Below, in pieces: positions 43,256 to 52,092 of a stretch of 64,000 nt of DNA. The notes under the pieces are model-generated. The model was not told the origin of the DNA. It did not search any database and was given only the letters and a program-made list of their open reading frames with translations. The translations under genes and the position numbers were made by a program. The stretch comes from Bog-473 sp963756025. GTDB lineage: Bacteria > Actinomycetota > Acidimicrobiia > Acidimicrobiales > RAAP-2. How positions within the stretch are numbered: the first letter of the stretch is position 1; the number at the start of each line of letters is the position of its first letter. The stretch covers positions 1-64,000 of the forward strand of contig CAVWMF010000005.1 of assembly GCA_963756025.1 (NCBI GenBank). The letters are read 5' to 3'.

Positions 43256-44944
43256 ATGTTTGATCTCACGGTCGAGGATGGACTGTTCTTGGATGGGACC
43301 GGCTCTGCCGCAGTGCGCCGGGACGTGGCGATCACCGATGGCCTGATCGTCGAGATCGCTGAGCCGGGCCAGCTCGGCCCGACCCGACGACGGATCGACG
43401 CCGGCGGAAAGGTCGTCACCCCGGGTTTCGTCGACGTCCACACGCACTATGACGCCCAGGTGCTGTGGGATCCCTACCTCTCACCCTCGTCCCTCCACGG
43501 CGTGACCACGGTGATCGGCGGCAACTGCGGTTTCTCCATAGCGCCCCTGAGCGACCACGACGACGGGTACATGTTGCGCATGCTGGCCGAGGTCGAGGCC
43601 ATTCCGGCCGAAGCCCTTCTCGAGGGAGCGGGGTGGGATTGGCGTTCCTTCGGGGACTATCTCGACGCGGTCGAAGCGGCGAAACCGGCACTGAACTTCG
43701 GCGTGATGGCGGGCCATTCGGCCTTGCGACGGGCCGTGCTCGGGGCCCGGCACACCGAGCCCGACCCCGGGCCGTCGGCAATCTCCGCCATGCGGGCACT
43801 GTTGCGTGACGCGCTGTCCGCCGGGGCGCTCGGCTTCTCCTCTTCGTGGAACTCGCTGCACCTCGATGGCGAGGGTGAACCGGTACCGTCACGTTTCTCA
43901 CTCGCCCCGGAGTTGGTGGCGCTGGCCGCGGAGGTGGCCGCGTTCCCGGGCACCCAGCTCGAGTTCATCCCCACCGTCGGTGCCTTCAGCGACGAGCACA
44001 TCGAGACGATGATCGCCATGTCACTGGCGGCCCGGCGCACGCTCAACTGGAACGTGCTCATCCCGGTGGACCCTGAAGTGTCCCGCAAGCAGCTCGAGGT
44101 TTCCGATATTGCCGCGGTGAGGGGAGCGACCATCGTCGCCCTCACCTATCCGGGGCCAACGGCGATACGCCTCGCGCGTCGGAGCCCTTTCTTCCGATCG
44201 ATCCCGGGCTGGGCCGAACTCCTCGACCTTCCCCTCGCCGATGCCCTCGCGCAATTGCGGGACCCGGGGGCACGGGACCGTCTCCGCCGGTCGGCCGGGG
44301 AGTCCGGCTCGCCACTGGCCGCCGGCGTCGCCGACCTGGTCGTGGCCGACACGCACTCCGCTGCCTCGGCGTCAGCGGCCGGGAGGCGACTGGGGGACAT
44401 CGCCGCCAGCGGTCCGGGCGACGCGTTCGACGCCCTTTTCGATCTATGGATCGACGACGACCTCCAAACCGGTTTCCAACCTGAACCGATCGCCAACAAC
44501 GCCGCCAGCTGGAAGGTCCGCCTCGAGTCCCTCCACGATCCCCGCGTGATCATCGGCGCCTCGGACGCCGGGGCCCACGTGGAGATCCTGTCGACGTTCG
44601 ATTACGCCGTCGTCCTCCTGGCGTTGGCCCGCGAGCAGGACACGCTCACCCTGCCCGAGGCGGTGCAGAAGCTGACGGACATCCCCGCCCGTCTCTACGG
44701 GCTGCAGGGACGGGGGCGGCTCGTCGAAGGAGCGTGGGCCGATCTGGTGGTCTTCGATCCCGACACGGTCGGGCCCGGCGCCCCCGGATGGCGCAACGAC
44801 CTCCCGGGTGGGGCCGGCCGCATCTACAACGAGCCGAAGGGTATCGACCACGTCATCGTCAACGGGACCGAGATCGTGGGACCCTCGGGCCTCACCGGCG
44901 AGCGATCCGGCAAGCTCCTGCGAGGTGGCACCGACACCAATTGA
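43256..44944 (+). CDS. N-acyl-D-amino-acid deacylase-family amidohydrolase, paralogue
   Basis: 562 residues, with AGAGGGAGCG before the ATG. Motifs parallel the divergent neighbour: GFVDVHTHYDAQVLWDPYL, HGVTTVIGGNCGFSIAPL, VMAGHSALRRAVLG, and GASDAGAHVEILSTFDYAV. The two proteins are alike along their length but clearly diverged, so an old duplication is likely. A stretch of small residues (AAGVADLVVADTHSAASAS) near position 360 differs from the neighbour. The substrate is probably another N-acyl compound. Confidence 0.87.
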   Translation: MFDLTVEDGLFLDGTGSAAVRRDVAITDGLIVEIAEPGQLGPTRRRIDAGGKVVTPGFVDVHTHYDAQVLWDPYLSPSSLHGVTTVIGGNCGFSIAPLSDHDDGYMLRMLAEVEAIPAEALLEGAGWDWRSFGDYLDAVEAAKPALNFGVMAGHSALRRAVLGARHTEPDPGPSAISAMRALLRDALSAGALGFSSSWNSLHLDGEGEPVPSRFSLAPELVALAAEVAAFPGTQLEFIPTVGAFSDEHIETMIAMSLAARRTLNWNVLIPVDPEVSRKQLEVSDIAAVRGATIVALTYPGPTAIRLARRSPFFRSIPGWAELLDLPLADALAQLRDPGARDRLRRSAGESGSPLAAGVADLVVADTHSAASASAAGRRLGDIAASGPGDAFDALFDLWIDDDLQTGFQPEPIANNAASWKVRLESLHDPRVIIGASDAGAHVEILSTFDYAVVLLALAREQDTLTLPEAVQKLTDIPARLYGLQGRGRLVEGAWADLVVFDPDTVGPGAPGWRNDLPGGAGRIYNEPKGIDHVIVNGTEIVGPSGLTGERSGKLLRGGTDTN

Positions 44945-44945
44945 C

Positions 44946-45341
44946 TCAGTCCTTCACCACGGTCCGTCGCTCGATCGTGGCGAAGCGCTTTTCCGCATCC
45001 GCATTGATGTTCCAGCTCCAGATCACCTCGGGCTCGATCCGGATGCGCAGGCTGCCCTCGTGATCCTCGATGCGGGCGGAGCCCCGGACTTTGATCCCTC
45101 GCGGCCTCCAGGGATCGGTCGAGGCCAGATCATCGATGACCATGGTCGCTCGGGGGTTCTCGTGCAGATGCCTGTAGCGGACCGTCTTGGTCAGGTCGAT
45201 CCCACCGCTGACGATGGAGTCGCCGTCGAGGCCGAATCCGACCGCCGAGACGTCAGGTTGACCTTGCGCCGACGCCGTGGCGAGTCGCGCCAGTCGTTGC
45301 GATTGCAGGTACTCGACTTCGAGCTCCGTGAACACGTCCAT
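44946..45341 (-). CDS. PPOX-class F420-dependent flavin/deazaflavin-binding protein
   Basis: 131 residues of split-barrel fold: LEVEYLQSQRLARLATASAQ, PDVSAVGFGLDGDSIV, KTVRYRHLHENPRATMVIDD and IRGIKVRGSARIED-like (RGIKVRGSARIED). These match the PPOX class of F420-dependent oxidoreductases. The gene converges with the deacylase paralogue, separated by one base. It is the third gene of a minus-strand run after the haemoglobin and penicillin-binding protein genes. The substrate is unknown. Confidence 0.82.
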   Translation of the reverse strand: MDVFTELEVEYLQSQRLARLATASAQGQPDVSAVGFGLDGDSIVSGGIDLTKTVRYRHLHENPRATMVIDDLASTDPWRPRGIKVRGSARIEDHEGSLRIRIEPEVIWSWNINADAEKRFATIERRTVVKD

Positions 45342-45374
45342 TGGTCTCCCTCCTCCGGTGCGCTATCCCCTCTT

Positions 45375-46970
45375 TCACGCATGCGGGGTCGTCGTCGTGG
45401 TGGTCGCGGTGGTCCCGGGCAGACGCGGGGCAACGCAACTCGAAGGGCTGACCGAACCCGGGGGGAGCGCCGCCTCCAGGACAGCTTTCATGATCGGCCC
45501 GGCCACCGATGCCCCGTCGGATGCGATGTTCTGCTGGGGCACCACGACGGCGACGGCGACCTTGGGGTCGTACGCCGGTGCAAACCCGATCATCCATGTC
45601 TCGGTCTCATTCTGCTGGGTCGCGCTGGTCTGCGCCGTCCCGGTCTTGACCGCGACGCACATGTACGACGGGAATCCGACGCCTCGAGCCGTGCCCTTTA
45701 TGGCCACGTTGACCATCAACGAGGTGACCTGTGCCGCCGCGAGCGGCGTCGCCGTCTCCGGGAGCGGCTTGGGGGTGTACTGCTCCACGAGCTGTCCCTG
45801 CGAATCCCGGATTTCCGACATCAGATGCGGGGTCATCACGATGCCGCCGTTGGCCACACCCGCAGCGACCATGGCGTTCTGCAGCGCGGTGGCGGCGACG
45901 TCGTACTGGCCGATGGCACTCTGGCCCAAGAGGGCCTGGGAGTTGGTGGGCAGCGTGGGGAACACCGAGGGGACCACACCGGGAAGATCGATACCGGGCA
46001 CAGAGTTGTACCCGAAGAGTTCCGCCTGTTTCTGCACGACCGGTACACCCAGCGTTACCCCCAACTCGGCGTACCCCGGGTCACACGATGCAGGAAGCAT
46101 CGACGCCATCGTCCCACCGCACGGGGTGGAGTTGCTCGGGGTCGAGCCGTCATTGCAGAGCAGCTTGTCCGAATCGGAGAAACTCTGGCAGGGGGCGACC
46201 GGGTAGTCGAAGTTCGCCAACTGCGGTGCGAGGTTGTAGGCGGCCGTGCTCGTGACCACCTTGAACGTCGAGCCCGGCGCGAACCGGTACCCCGTCGCGA
46301 TGGGTTGCAACGGGTAGAAACCCTCAGGGTCCTTGGTGTTGTAGCTCTGGTACGCGGTTTGCTCCGCCGAAAGATTGGGGCTGACCAGGCCGTTGGGGTC
46401 GTAGGTCGGGTTCGAGACCATCGCTTCGACGTCTCCGGTCGATGGTTGGAGGACGACGACCGCTCCGTCCTTCTTGTCGCCGGGTGGCAGCGTGGTGAGT
46501 GCATTCCACGCCGCCTGCTGCAGGTCCGGCTGGACGGTCAGGGTCACGTCATCGGTGACAGAAGGGATCTTCTCCCCGAAGATGAGCTGGCTCAAATTCT
46601 GCGCTCCCTGGCTGTGGGCACTCAACTGGGAGTTGTACTCCTCCTCGATACCCGCTGTGCCGTAGTACAGGGGCGAGTAGTACCCGGTGATGCCCGCATA
46701 CAGAGGACCCTGGGGATACTGGCGGATGTAGGAATAGGGATACTTGTACGGGCCGGGCGTGGTGGCCACCGACTTGGCCAGTACCGTCGTGCCGTCGGCG
46801 GCGTAGATCGTTCCCCGAGGGTTGACGTACTTCAACACGGCGACCCTCGGATTGTTGGGCGACGTGGCCAGCTGATGGGCCTTGACGAATTGAATGTTCA
46901 CGAGCTGGACCGCGATGAGCCCGAAGCACAGGACCATGACGACGCCCAGCCAACGGATGCGACGTCTCAT
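45375..46970 (-). CDS. Class B penicillin-binding protein (PbpA/PBP2-like)
   Basis: 531 residues. An N-terminal membrane anchor (WLGVVMVLCFGLIAVQLVN) is followed by the PBP dimerisation domain (NPRGTIYAADGTTVLAKSV) and the transpeptidase domain. The serine motif is S234-T-F-K237 and the KTG box is at 442-444. The SxN motif reads S295-C-D297 with Asp where Asn is usual. It should cross-link septal or lateral peptidoglycan if active. It overlaps the globin gene by four bases and ends in a Thr-rich tail (GTTATTTTTT). RodA/FtsW genes are not present here. Confidence 0.9.
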   Translation of the reverse strand: MRRRIRWLGVVMVLCFGLIAVQLVNIQFVKAHQLATSPNNPRVAVLKYVNPRGTIYAADGTTVLAKSVATTPGPYKYPYSYIRQYPQGPLYAGITGYYSPLYYGTAGIEEEYNSQLSAHSQGAQNLSQLIFGEKIPSVTDDVTLTVQPDLQQAAWNALTTLPPGDKKDGAVVVLQPSTGDVEAMVSNPTYDPNGLVSPNLSAEQTAYQSYNTKDPEGFYPLQPIATGYRFAPGSTFKVVTSTAAYNLAPQLANFDYPVAPCQSFSDSDKLLCNDGSTPSNSTPCGGTMASMLPASCDPGYAELGVTLGVPVVQKQAELFGYNSVPGIDLPGVVPSVFPTLPTNSQALLGQSAIGQYDVAATALQNAMVAAGVANGGIVMTPHLMSEIRDSQGQLVEQYTPKPLPETATPLAAAQVTSLMVNVAIKGTARGVGFPSYMCVAVKTGTAQTSATQQNETETWMIGFAPAYDPKVAVAVVVPQQNIASDGASVAGPIMKAVLEAALPPGSVSPSSCVAPRLPGTTATTTTTTPHA

Positions 46971-47440
46971 GCGGCTGACGGATCGCCTTGCAGGCCGTCC
47001 CAGCCCCAGTGGGGTACGACGAGGCCCGTCGGCACGACCGAGCCTTTCGGGTTGTAGGTGTGCACATCAGCGGTCGCCCACTCCATGTAGGACCGGAGCG
47101 CAGCCCGGAGTTCGGGATCTTCGGGCAGTGCGGCGTCATCGATCGCCCGCAGGAAACAGGCGAGGAAGCGGTCGCCCAGATCGTCATCGGCCTGCATCCC
47201 CGAATGGAGCACCAGCATGCCCGACTGCCCCTCGGACGATTGGCTGTAGAGTGGTGGACCGCCGAACACCTCCGCCCAGTAGTTGCCCAGTCGTTCGACG
47301 TGCTGCGGGTGCCCCGGGTGTGAGAACGGGTGTTCGAGCACCGGGTCCCGCAGACAGCGTTCGTGGTGTGCCGCCGCCAACTTCAAGAACGCGTCCTGAC
47401 CACCGGCAAACTCGTAGATCGACGGGCGCGACACGGGCAT
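46967..47440 (-). CDS. Truncated haemoglobin (group II-like globin)
   Basis: 157 residues. Globin features are IYEFAGGQDAFLKLAAAHHE, DPVLEHPFSH, HVERLGNYWAEVFGG and a proximal-helix region HSGMQADDDLGDRFLACF. The PVLEHPF segment is typical of truncated globins. The C-terminal extension (TADVHTYNPKGSVVPTGLVV and WGWDGL) resembles actinobacterial group II relatives. Proteins of this class bind oxygen or NO, or act as peroxidases. It is the first gene of the operon leading into the PBP. Three 26-bp repeats lie just upstream. Confidence 0.82.
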   Translation of the reverse strand: MPVSRPSIYEFAGGQDAFLKLAAAHHERCLRDPVLEHPFSHPGHPQHVERLGNYWAEVFGGPPLYSQSSEGQSGMLVLHSGMQADDDLGDRFLACFLRAIDDAALPEDPELRAALRSYMEWATADVHTYNPKGSVVPTGLVVPHWGWDGLQGDPSAA

Positions 47441-47452
47441 ACGTTCTCATAT

Positions 47453-47530
47453 TCTCCGGAGGAGATGGGTGCACGCGGTCTCCGGAGGAGATGGGGGCAT
47501 GCGGTCTCCGGAGGAGATGGGGGCATGCGG
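47453..47530. repeat. Three tandem 26-bp repeats in a divergent promoter region
   Basis: The unit TCTCCGGAGGAGATGGGGGC plus ATGCGG occurs at 47453-47478 (two mismatches), 47479-47504 and 47505-47530. Each contains the palindromes CTCCGGAG and, in copies 2 and 3, GCATGC. They lie between the globin start (47440) and the methionine-aminopeptidase start (47574), so they may be iterated binding sites for a regulator or a slippage product. Each also looks like a ribosome site followed by ATG. Confidence 0.85.
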
Positions 47531-47573
47531 GTCCGCCGGGTACGGTGCAACTCATGAACCCCGTGATGCGCCG

Positions 47574-48503
47574 ATGACGCCCGCCCTCAGGTCCAACGAC
47601 CCGTGCTGGTGCGGCAGCGGGCGCAAGTACAAGCGGTGCCACCAGGCCACGCGGGAGCGGGTGCTTCCGGGCGCCGTCTCGCCCCGGCGCAAGGTGCCGG
47701 CGACGATCCCCCGGCCCGACTACGCCGAGCGGGGGCGGCCCCTCAGGGTGGAAGAACCGATGGTCAAGAGCGAGGAGGTCATCGAGCGCATGCGACGAGC
47801 GGGTCGCATGGCGGCCGCCGTGCTGCAGACGACCGCAGGCGCCATCAGCGCCGGCGTGACGACCGACGAGCTCGACCGGATCTGCCACCAGGCCACGATC
47901 GACCAGGGGGCGTACCCGAGCCCTCTCAACTATCACGGCTATCCCAAGTCGCTCTGCACCTCGGTCAACGAGGTCATCTGCCACGGCATCCCCGATTCGC
48001 GACCGCTCGCGGACGGCGACATCGTGAACCTCGACGTCACCGTCTACCTCGACGGCGTGCACGGCGACACCAACGCGACCTTCGGGGTCGCGAACATCGA
48101 CGCCGAATCGCAACGACTCATTGTGGTGACGCGGGAATGCCTCGAAAAGGCCATAGAAGCGGTCACGCCCGGGCGGCCGATCAGCGACATCGGGCGGGCG
48201 ATCCAGCGCCACGCCGAGGAGGCCGGATTCGGCGTGGTGCGCAACTACTGCGGCCACGGGATCGGCGAGGTGTTCCACTCGCTCCCGCAGATTCCCCATT
48301 ACTACGAACCAAGTGCCAGCACGATCATGGAACCGGGCATGACCTTCACGATCGAACCCATGATCACCGCCGGCTCGTGGCGCCACGTGATGTGGGAGGA
48401 CGGCTGGACCGCGGTCACGGCGGACGGGCGTCGCACGGCACAGTTCGAGCACATGGTCCTGGTGACCGAGACCGGCGCGGACGTCCTCACCCGCGCGGGA
48501 TGA
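47574..48503 (+). CDS. map: Type I methionine aminopeptidase with N-terminal SEC-C zinc motif
   Basis: 309 residues from ATG 47574, giving the N-terminal SEC-C finger NDPCWCGSGRKYKRCHQ (C11, C13, C22, H23), which helps bind ribosomes or nucleic acid. The peptidase domain has the pita-bread metal ligands in NLDVTVYLDGVHGDTNATF, CGHGIGEVFHSLPQIPHYY, FTIEPMI and FEHMVLVTETG. It removes N-terminal methionine from new proteins. Reading further back enters the tandem repeats and is unlikely. Possibly an accessory copy; no ribosomal-protein genes are nearby. Confidence 0.93.
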   Translation: MTPALRSNDPCWCGSGRKYKRCHQATRERVLPGAVSPRRKVPATIPRPDYAERGRPLRVEEPMVKSEEVIERMRRAGRMAAAVLQTTAGAISAGVTTDELDRICHQATIDQGAYPSPLNYHGYPKSLCTSVNEVICHGIPDSRPLADGDIVNLDVTVYLDGVHGDTNATFGVANIDAESQRLIVVTRECLEKAIEAVTPGRPISDIGRAIQRHAEEAGFGVVRNYCGHGIGEVFHSLPQIPHYYEPSASTIMEPGMTFTIEPMITAGSWRHVMWEDGWTAVTADGRRTAQFEHMVLVTETGADVLTRAG

Positions 48504-48527
48504 GTACCGCGGTCCGGCGCACGTCCC

Positions 48528-49317
48528 TCAGTCGAGTTCCGGGCCGCCGATCTGCGGGCCGCCGTTCACCGAAAACGTCTCGCCGCTGACGTAGGACGAG
48601 GCATCGCAGCTGAGGAACAGGATGGACGAGGCCACATCGACCGGCTCGCCCACCCGTCCGAGCGGGATGCCCTGGCGGAACGCTTCGGGGTCGATGCCCG
48701 CCACCTCCCACGCGTCGACCGCACGTTCCGAGGCGACCAGCCCGACCGCCACACAATTGGCCCGTATGCCGAAGCGCCCCCATTCGCCCGCCGTCACCCG
48801 CGTGAACATCTGGAGCGCCGCTTTGGCCGCGCTGTATCCCGCCCCGTGCCGTACGCCGGTCACCCCGGCCCCCGAGGAGACATTGACGATCACGCCCGAG
48901 CGCCGGGCGATCATGTGCTGGCCGGCTTCGCGCGTACAGAGGAACGGGCCACGCACGTTGAGGGCGAAGACCGAATCCCAAGCCTTGGTCGGGGTACTCT
49001 CCAGCGGGCCCATGCGCGTGCCGCCCGCGTTGTTCACCAGGACGTCGATGCGGCCGAAGGTGTCGATGGTCCGGGCCACCAGATTGACGACGGACGCTTC
49101 GTCCTTGACGTCGGTCGGCACCGCAAGGGCCCGTGTGGACGACGACGTCTCGATCTCCGCCGCCACCGCTGTTATCTGCGCATCGGTACGCGCCGCGAGG
49201 ACGACCGCTTCGGCGCCGTGGGCGGCGAACAGCCGCGCCGTGGCGGCTCCAATCCCCGTTCCCCCGCCCGTGATGATCGGCCACCCGCCCCCGGAGATCC
49301 AAGCCGTCCTCAGTCAT
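48528..49317 (-). CDS. Short-chain dehydrogenase with an N-terminal frameshift
   Basis: The body, in one frame to 48528, shows GTGIGAATARLFAAHGAEAV, VNNAGG, VSSGAGVTGV, YSAAKAALQMF and SGETFSVNGGPQ, a complete SDR. The first 13 residues (MTEDGLDLRGRVA) are in a different frame and join only if one G near 49278 is removed. As read, translation could begin only inside the protein, at 49166, which would lose the cofactor-binding loop. The gene is convergent with the aminopeptidase gene and divergent from the exporter gene, and the function is an unknown alcohol or ketone reduction. Confidence 0.8.
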
Positions 49318-49391
49318 GGCCGAACCATAGACCTACGGTTCGGACAGTCACACGCCGGCGTGCCAGACTCCGCCCGGGAGGTACGGGCCCG

Positions 49392-50927
49392 TTGACGGAA
49401 GCTGAACCCACAGCCGGGAACGCGGGCGGGCCGGTCCAACTCGCATTCGGGACGAGTCGCGGACGATGGGTCATCGCGGCCACTGTGCTCGGATCGGGCA
49501 TCGCCTCGCTCGATGCCACCGTGGTCGGCATCGCGCTCCCCACCATCGGGCGGACGTTCCACAGCGGAGTCGGGACCCTCCAGTGGGTGGTGTCGGGGTA
49601 CTCGTTGACCCTGGCCGCGTTCTTGCTCCTCGGCGGATCGCTCGGTGACCGCATGGGACGCAAGCGGATCTTCTCCATCGGCATCGTCTGGTTCGCCGTG
49701 GCGTCAGCCTGTTGCGGGTTCGCCCCCAACGCGGGGACGCTCATCGCGGCCCGCGTCCTCCAGGGGGTCGGGGGCGCCCTCCTGGCGCCGGCCAGCCTGG
49801 CCATCCTGCAGGCTTCGTTCCAACCCGACGACCGGTCGCGGGCGATCGGCGCCTGGTCGGGACTCGGGGGCGTGGCCACGGCGGCCGGGCCCTTGTTGGG
49901 CGGCTACCTGATCGTGGCCGCCTCATGGAGATGGGTGTTCTTCATCAACCTCCCCGTGGCTGTCGTGGTGCTTCTCGTGACCGCCCGGCACGTGCCCGAG
50001 TCGCGGGATCCCTCGACCGCCGGCCACGTCGATTTCCTGGGCGCCGGACTGGCCGTGCTCTTCCTGGCCGGGCTCACCTACGGGCTCATCGCGGCGCCGG
50101 GCCACGGCTGGACGAGCCCCGCCGTGATCGTCAGCCTGCTCCTGGCGGCCGTGACAGGCCCGGCGTTCCTGTGGGTCGAGCACGTCGGCGCGAACCCCAT
50201 GCTCCCGCTCGGCGTGTTCCGCAGCCGGCAATTCAGCGGGGCCAACGCCGTCACCTTCGCCGTCTACGGCGCCTTGGGCGGGGCGCTGTTCCTGCTCCCG
50301 GTCGAGTTGCAGCTGGTCGTCGGCTACAGCCCCCTCGAGTCGGGGCTCGCCCTGCTGCCGGTCACCATCATCATGTTGCTCTTCTCCGCGCGTTCGGGGC
50401 AGTTGGCCGCGAGGATCGGGCCCCGTCTGCAGATGACCGCTGGTCCGTTCGTGGTCGGAGCCGGGCTGCTCCTCCTGACCCGGGCCACGCACAGCGGGAG
50501 CTACCTGGTCCAGGTCCTCCCCGCCGTCCTCCTCTTCGGGATCGGACTGGCGATCACGGTGGCGCCTCTCACATCCACCGCCATGGGTGCCGCGCCGGCC
50601 GAGCATGCCGGAGTGGCCTCGGCGGTCAACAACGTCGTGGCGCGGGCCGCCGGGCTGCTGGCGGTGGCCATCCTGCCGCTCCTGGCCGGGATCACCGGCG
50701 CCGCCGCCCTCGCGCCGGAGCACTTCGCCGACGGCTTCCGCAACGCCATGATCATCGCCGGGCTGACCAGTGCGGCCGGGGGCCTCATTGCGGCAGCCAC
50801 CATCCGCAATCCGCGGAACGCACCCAGACTGCTCAACCTCCACCTCCGGCGGTACCACTGCGCCCTGGACGCCACGCCGCTCGAATCAGACGAAGCGGCG
50901 CGGGCCGCTTCGACGCCGACCACCTGA
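49392..50927 (+). CDS. MFS drug/proton antiporter, DHA2 (14-TM) type
   Basis: 511 residues from TTG 49392, chosen for GGGAGGT nine bases upstream. Motif A GDRMGRKRIFSIGI, motif B RVLQGVGGALLAPASLAIL and the SWRWVFFINLPVAVVVLLV signature after helix 5 are those of the 14-helix DHA2 family (EmrB/QacA-like). About 14 hydrophobic stretches are visible. It should export hydrophobic compounds, plausibly intermediates of the nearby catabolic genes. The C-terminus is short and basic then acidic, with no extra domain. Confidence 0.9.
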   Translation: MTEAEPTAGNAGGPVQLAFGTSRGRWVIAATVLGSGIASLDATVVGIALPTIGRTFHSGVGTLQWVVSGYSLTLAAFLLLGGSLGDRMGRKRIFSIGIVWFAVASACCGFAPNAGTLIAARVLQGVGGALLAPASLAILQASFQPDDRSRAIGAWSGLGGVATAAGPLLGGYLIVAASWRWVFFINLPVAVVVLLVTARHVPESRDPSTAGHVDFLGAGLAVLFLAGLTYGLIAAPGHGWTSPAVIVSLLLAAVTGPAFLWVEHVGANPMLPLGVFRSRQFSGANAVTFAVYGALGGALFLLPVELQLVVGYSPLESGLALLPVTIIMLLFSARSGQLAARIGPRLQMTAGPFVVGAGLLLLTRATHSGSYLVQVLPAVLLFGIGLAITVAPLTSTAMGAAPAEHAGVASAVNNVVARAAGLLAVAILPLLAGITGAAALAPEHFADGFRNAMIIAGLTSAAGGLIAAATIRNPRNAPRLLNLHLRRYHCALDATPLESDEAARAASTPTT

Positions 50928-50984
50928 GCCGCGCCAGGTCAACGGCCGCTCTACCCGGGTCGGCGGCGCTGCGCCGCTGCGCCG

Positions 50985-51374
50985 TCAGGAGCGGGTACCC
51001 GGGGTGGTCGGGAGCCCCGCGTCCTGCCAGGCCACGAACCCGCCGTCGAGGTCGGTCACCGCCGTTCGCCCGACCTGCAGCAGGCTGACGGCGGCCAGGC
51101 TCGAGGCGTAGCCCTCCTGGCACACGATCACCACCGGACGATCGGGATCTTCGGCGTCGGGGATGCGGTGCGAGCCCTCGGGATCGAGACGCCACTCGAG
51201 ATTGTTGCGCTCGACGATGAGGGCGCCCGGGATCTCACCGAACTCGGCCCGCTGCGCGGCCGGCCGGATATCGATCAACAAGCCGCCGTCGTCGTGCAGC
51301 TGCTTCGCCTGCGCGGCATCGACCCTTTGCAGCCCGAGGCGCGCCTGCGCCAGCAGTCGATCGACTGCGCTCAA
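50985..51374 (-). CDS. Rhodanese-domain protein
   Basis: 129 residues from TTG 51374, which overlaps the dioxygenase stop (TTGA). A single rhodanese domain is present: VDAAQAKQLHDDGGLLIDIR, EIPGALIVERNNLEWRLDPE, and the active loop VIVCQEGYASSLAA with the catalytic cysteine. Family members transfer sulfane sulfur. Coupling to cysteine dioxygenase suggests a joint role in cysteine or sulfur oxidation and detoxification. The larger frame to 51923 is a read-through and should not be used. Confidence 0.82.
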   Translation of the reverse strand: MSAVDRLLAQARLGLQRVDAAQAKQLHDDGGLLIDIRPAAQRAEFGEIPGALIVERNNLEWRLDPEGSHRIPDAEDPDRPVVIVCQEGYASSLAAVSLLQVGRTAVTDLDGGFVAWQDAGLPTTPGTRS

Positions 51375-51899
51375 GGGGCCCAGGAGGGATCGGCCCGGTA
51401 CTCCGCCCGATCCACGACGAGGCCCTGCGCCTCCTGTCGGTAGAAGGTCATCGATGGCATAGGGGGAGAGTACGCGTGCACGCTGGTGGCCGGGGCCGGT
51501 TGTGCGTTCACCACATCGTGGATGTACGCCGGCCCGAATGCGGCGCCGCCCCCGGTGACGAGGGTCCGATGGGCCACCGTGCGCCGGCCCTGCAGGTAGT
51601 GCTCCTCGAGGCTTCCTGCCACGACCCACAGGGCGCCGGTCGAGCCGCCGTGGTCGTGCAGCTCGAGACCCTCGCCCTGGGGCCAGTGGATGGCCCAGAT
51701 CTCCAGCTCGTCGGTGAGCTCCAACAATTCGTACCGGCGCTCGGTCAGACCGGGGACGGCCACGGGCAGCAGTCCGGCCATCTCGGCGGTGTAGTCCTGC
51801 AAGAGGTCGAGAAGTTCCAGTGGGCCCAGAGCCTGCCGGCGCGGATGCGGTGCTGAACGCCGTCGCCTCTGCAGTCGCCCGTTCGTGTGTGATCGTCAT
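51371..51899 (-). CDS. Cysteine dioxygenase type I, with likely N-terminal frameshift
   Basis: The cupin core has ELHDHGGSTGALWVVAGSLEE (metal His pair) and FGPAYIHDVVNAQP (third His) of bacterial CDO, which oxidises cysteine to cysteine sulfinate with iron. A perfect ribosome site GGGAGGG stands six bases before ATG 51899, followed by MTITHERATAEATAFSTASA in one frame. The downstream LGPLELLDLLQDYTAEMAGL is in another; a one-base shift near 51833 joins them. Without it, translation would begin at TTG 51802 (143 residues). A rhodanese gene follows, overlapping by four bases. Confidence 0.75.
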
Positions 51900-52092
51900 C
51901 GTGAGCCCTCCCAGGCCGGTCACGGCACAGTGAATCTCTATTTCCGATCAGTTTAGTCGTGTTTTGACCCGGAGGGGGAGCGGGGGGCATATCACCACGA
52001 TTTCCAGGGTCCCTCAGGGGAGAAAACCCAGGTGGCCGCAACTGGGCTGACGGCCGAGCCGCCGGCGCCGGCCAGAAGCTCAGGCCAGAAGG

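Noticed and set aside
44945..47057. Plus-strand part of a 749-codon frame
   Set aside because: Antisense to the PPOX and PBP genes, with composition unlike a protein.
47453..47530. CRISPR array
   Set aside because: The three units are contiguous, with no spacers and no cas genes in the window.
47184..48452. Minus-strand frame of 422 codons
   Set aside because: Antisense to methionine aminopeptidase and crossing the tandem repeats.
49712..51088. Plus-strand frame of 458 codons, very rich in Arg/Gly/Pro
   Set aside because: Out-of-frame shadow of the DHA2 exporter.
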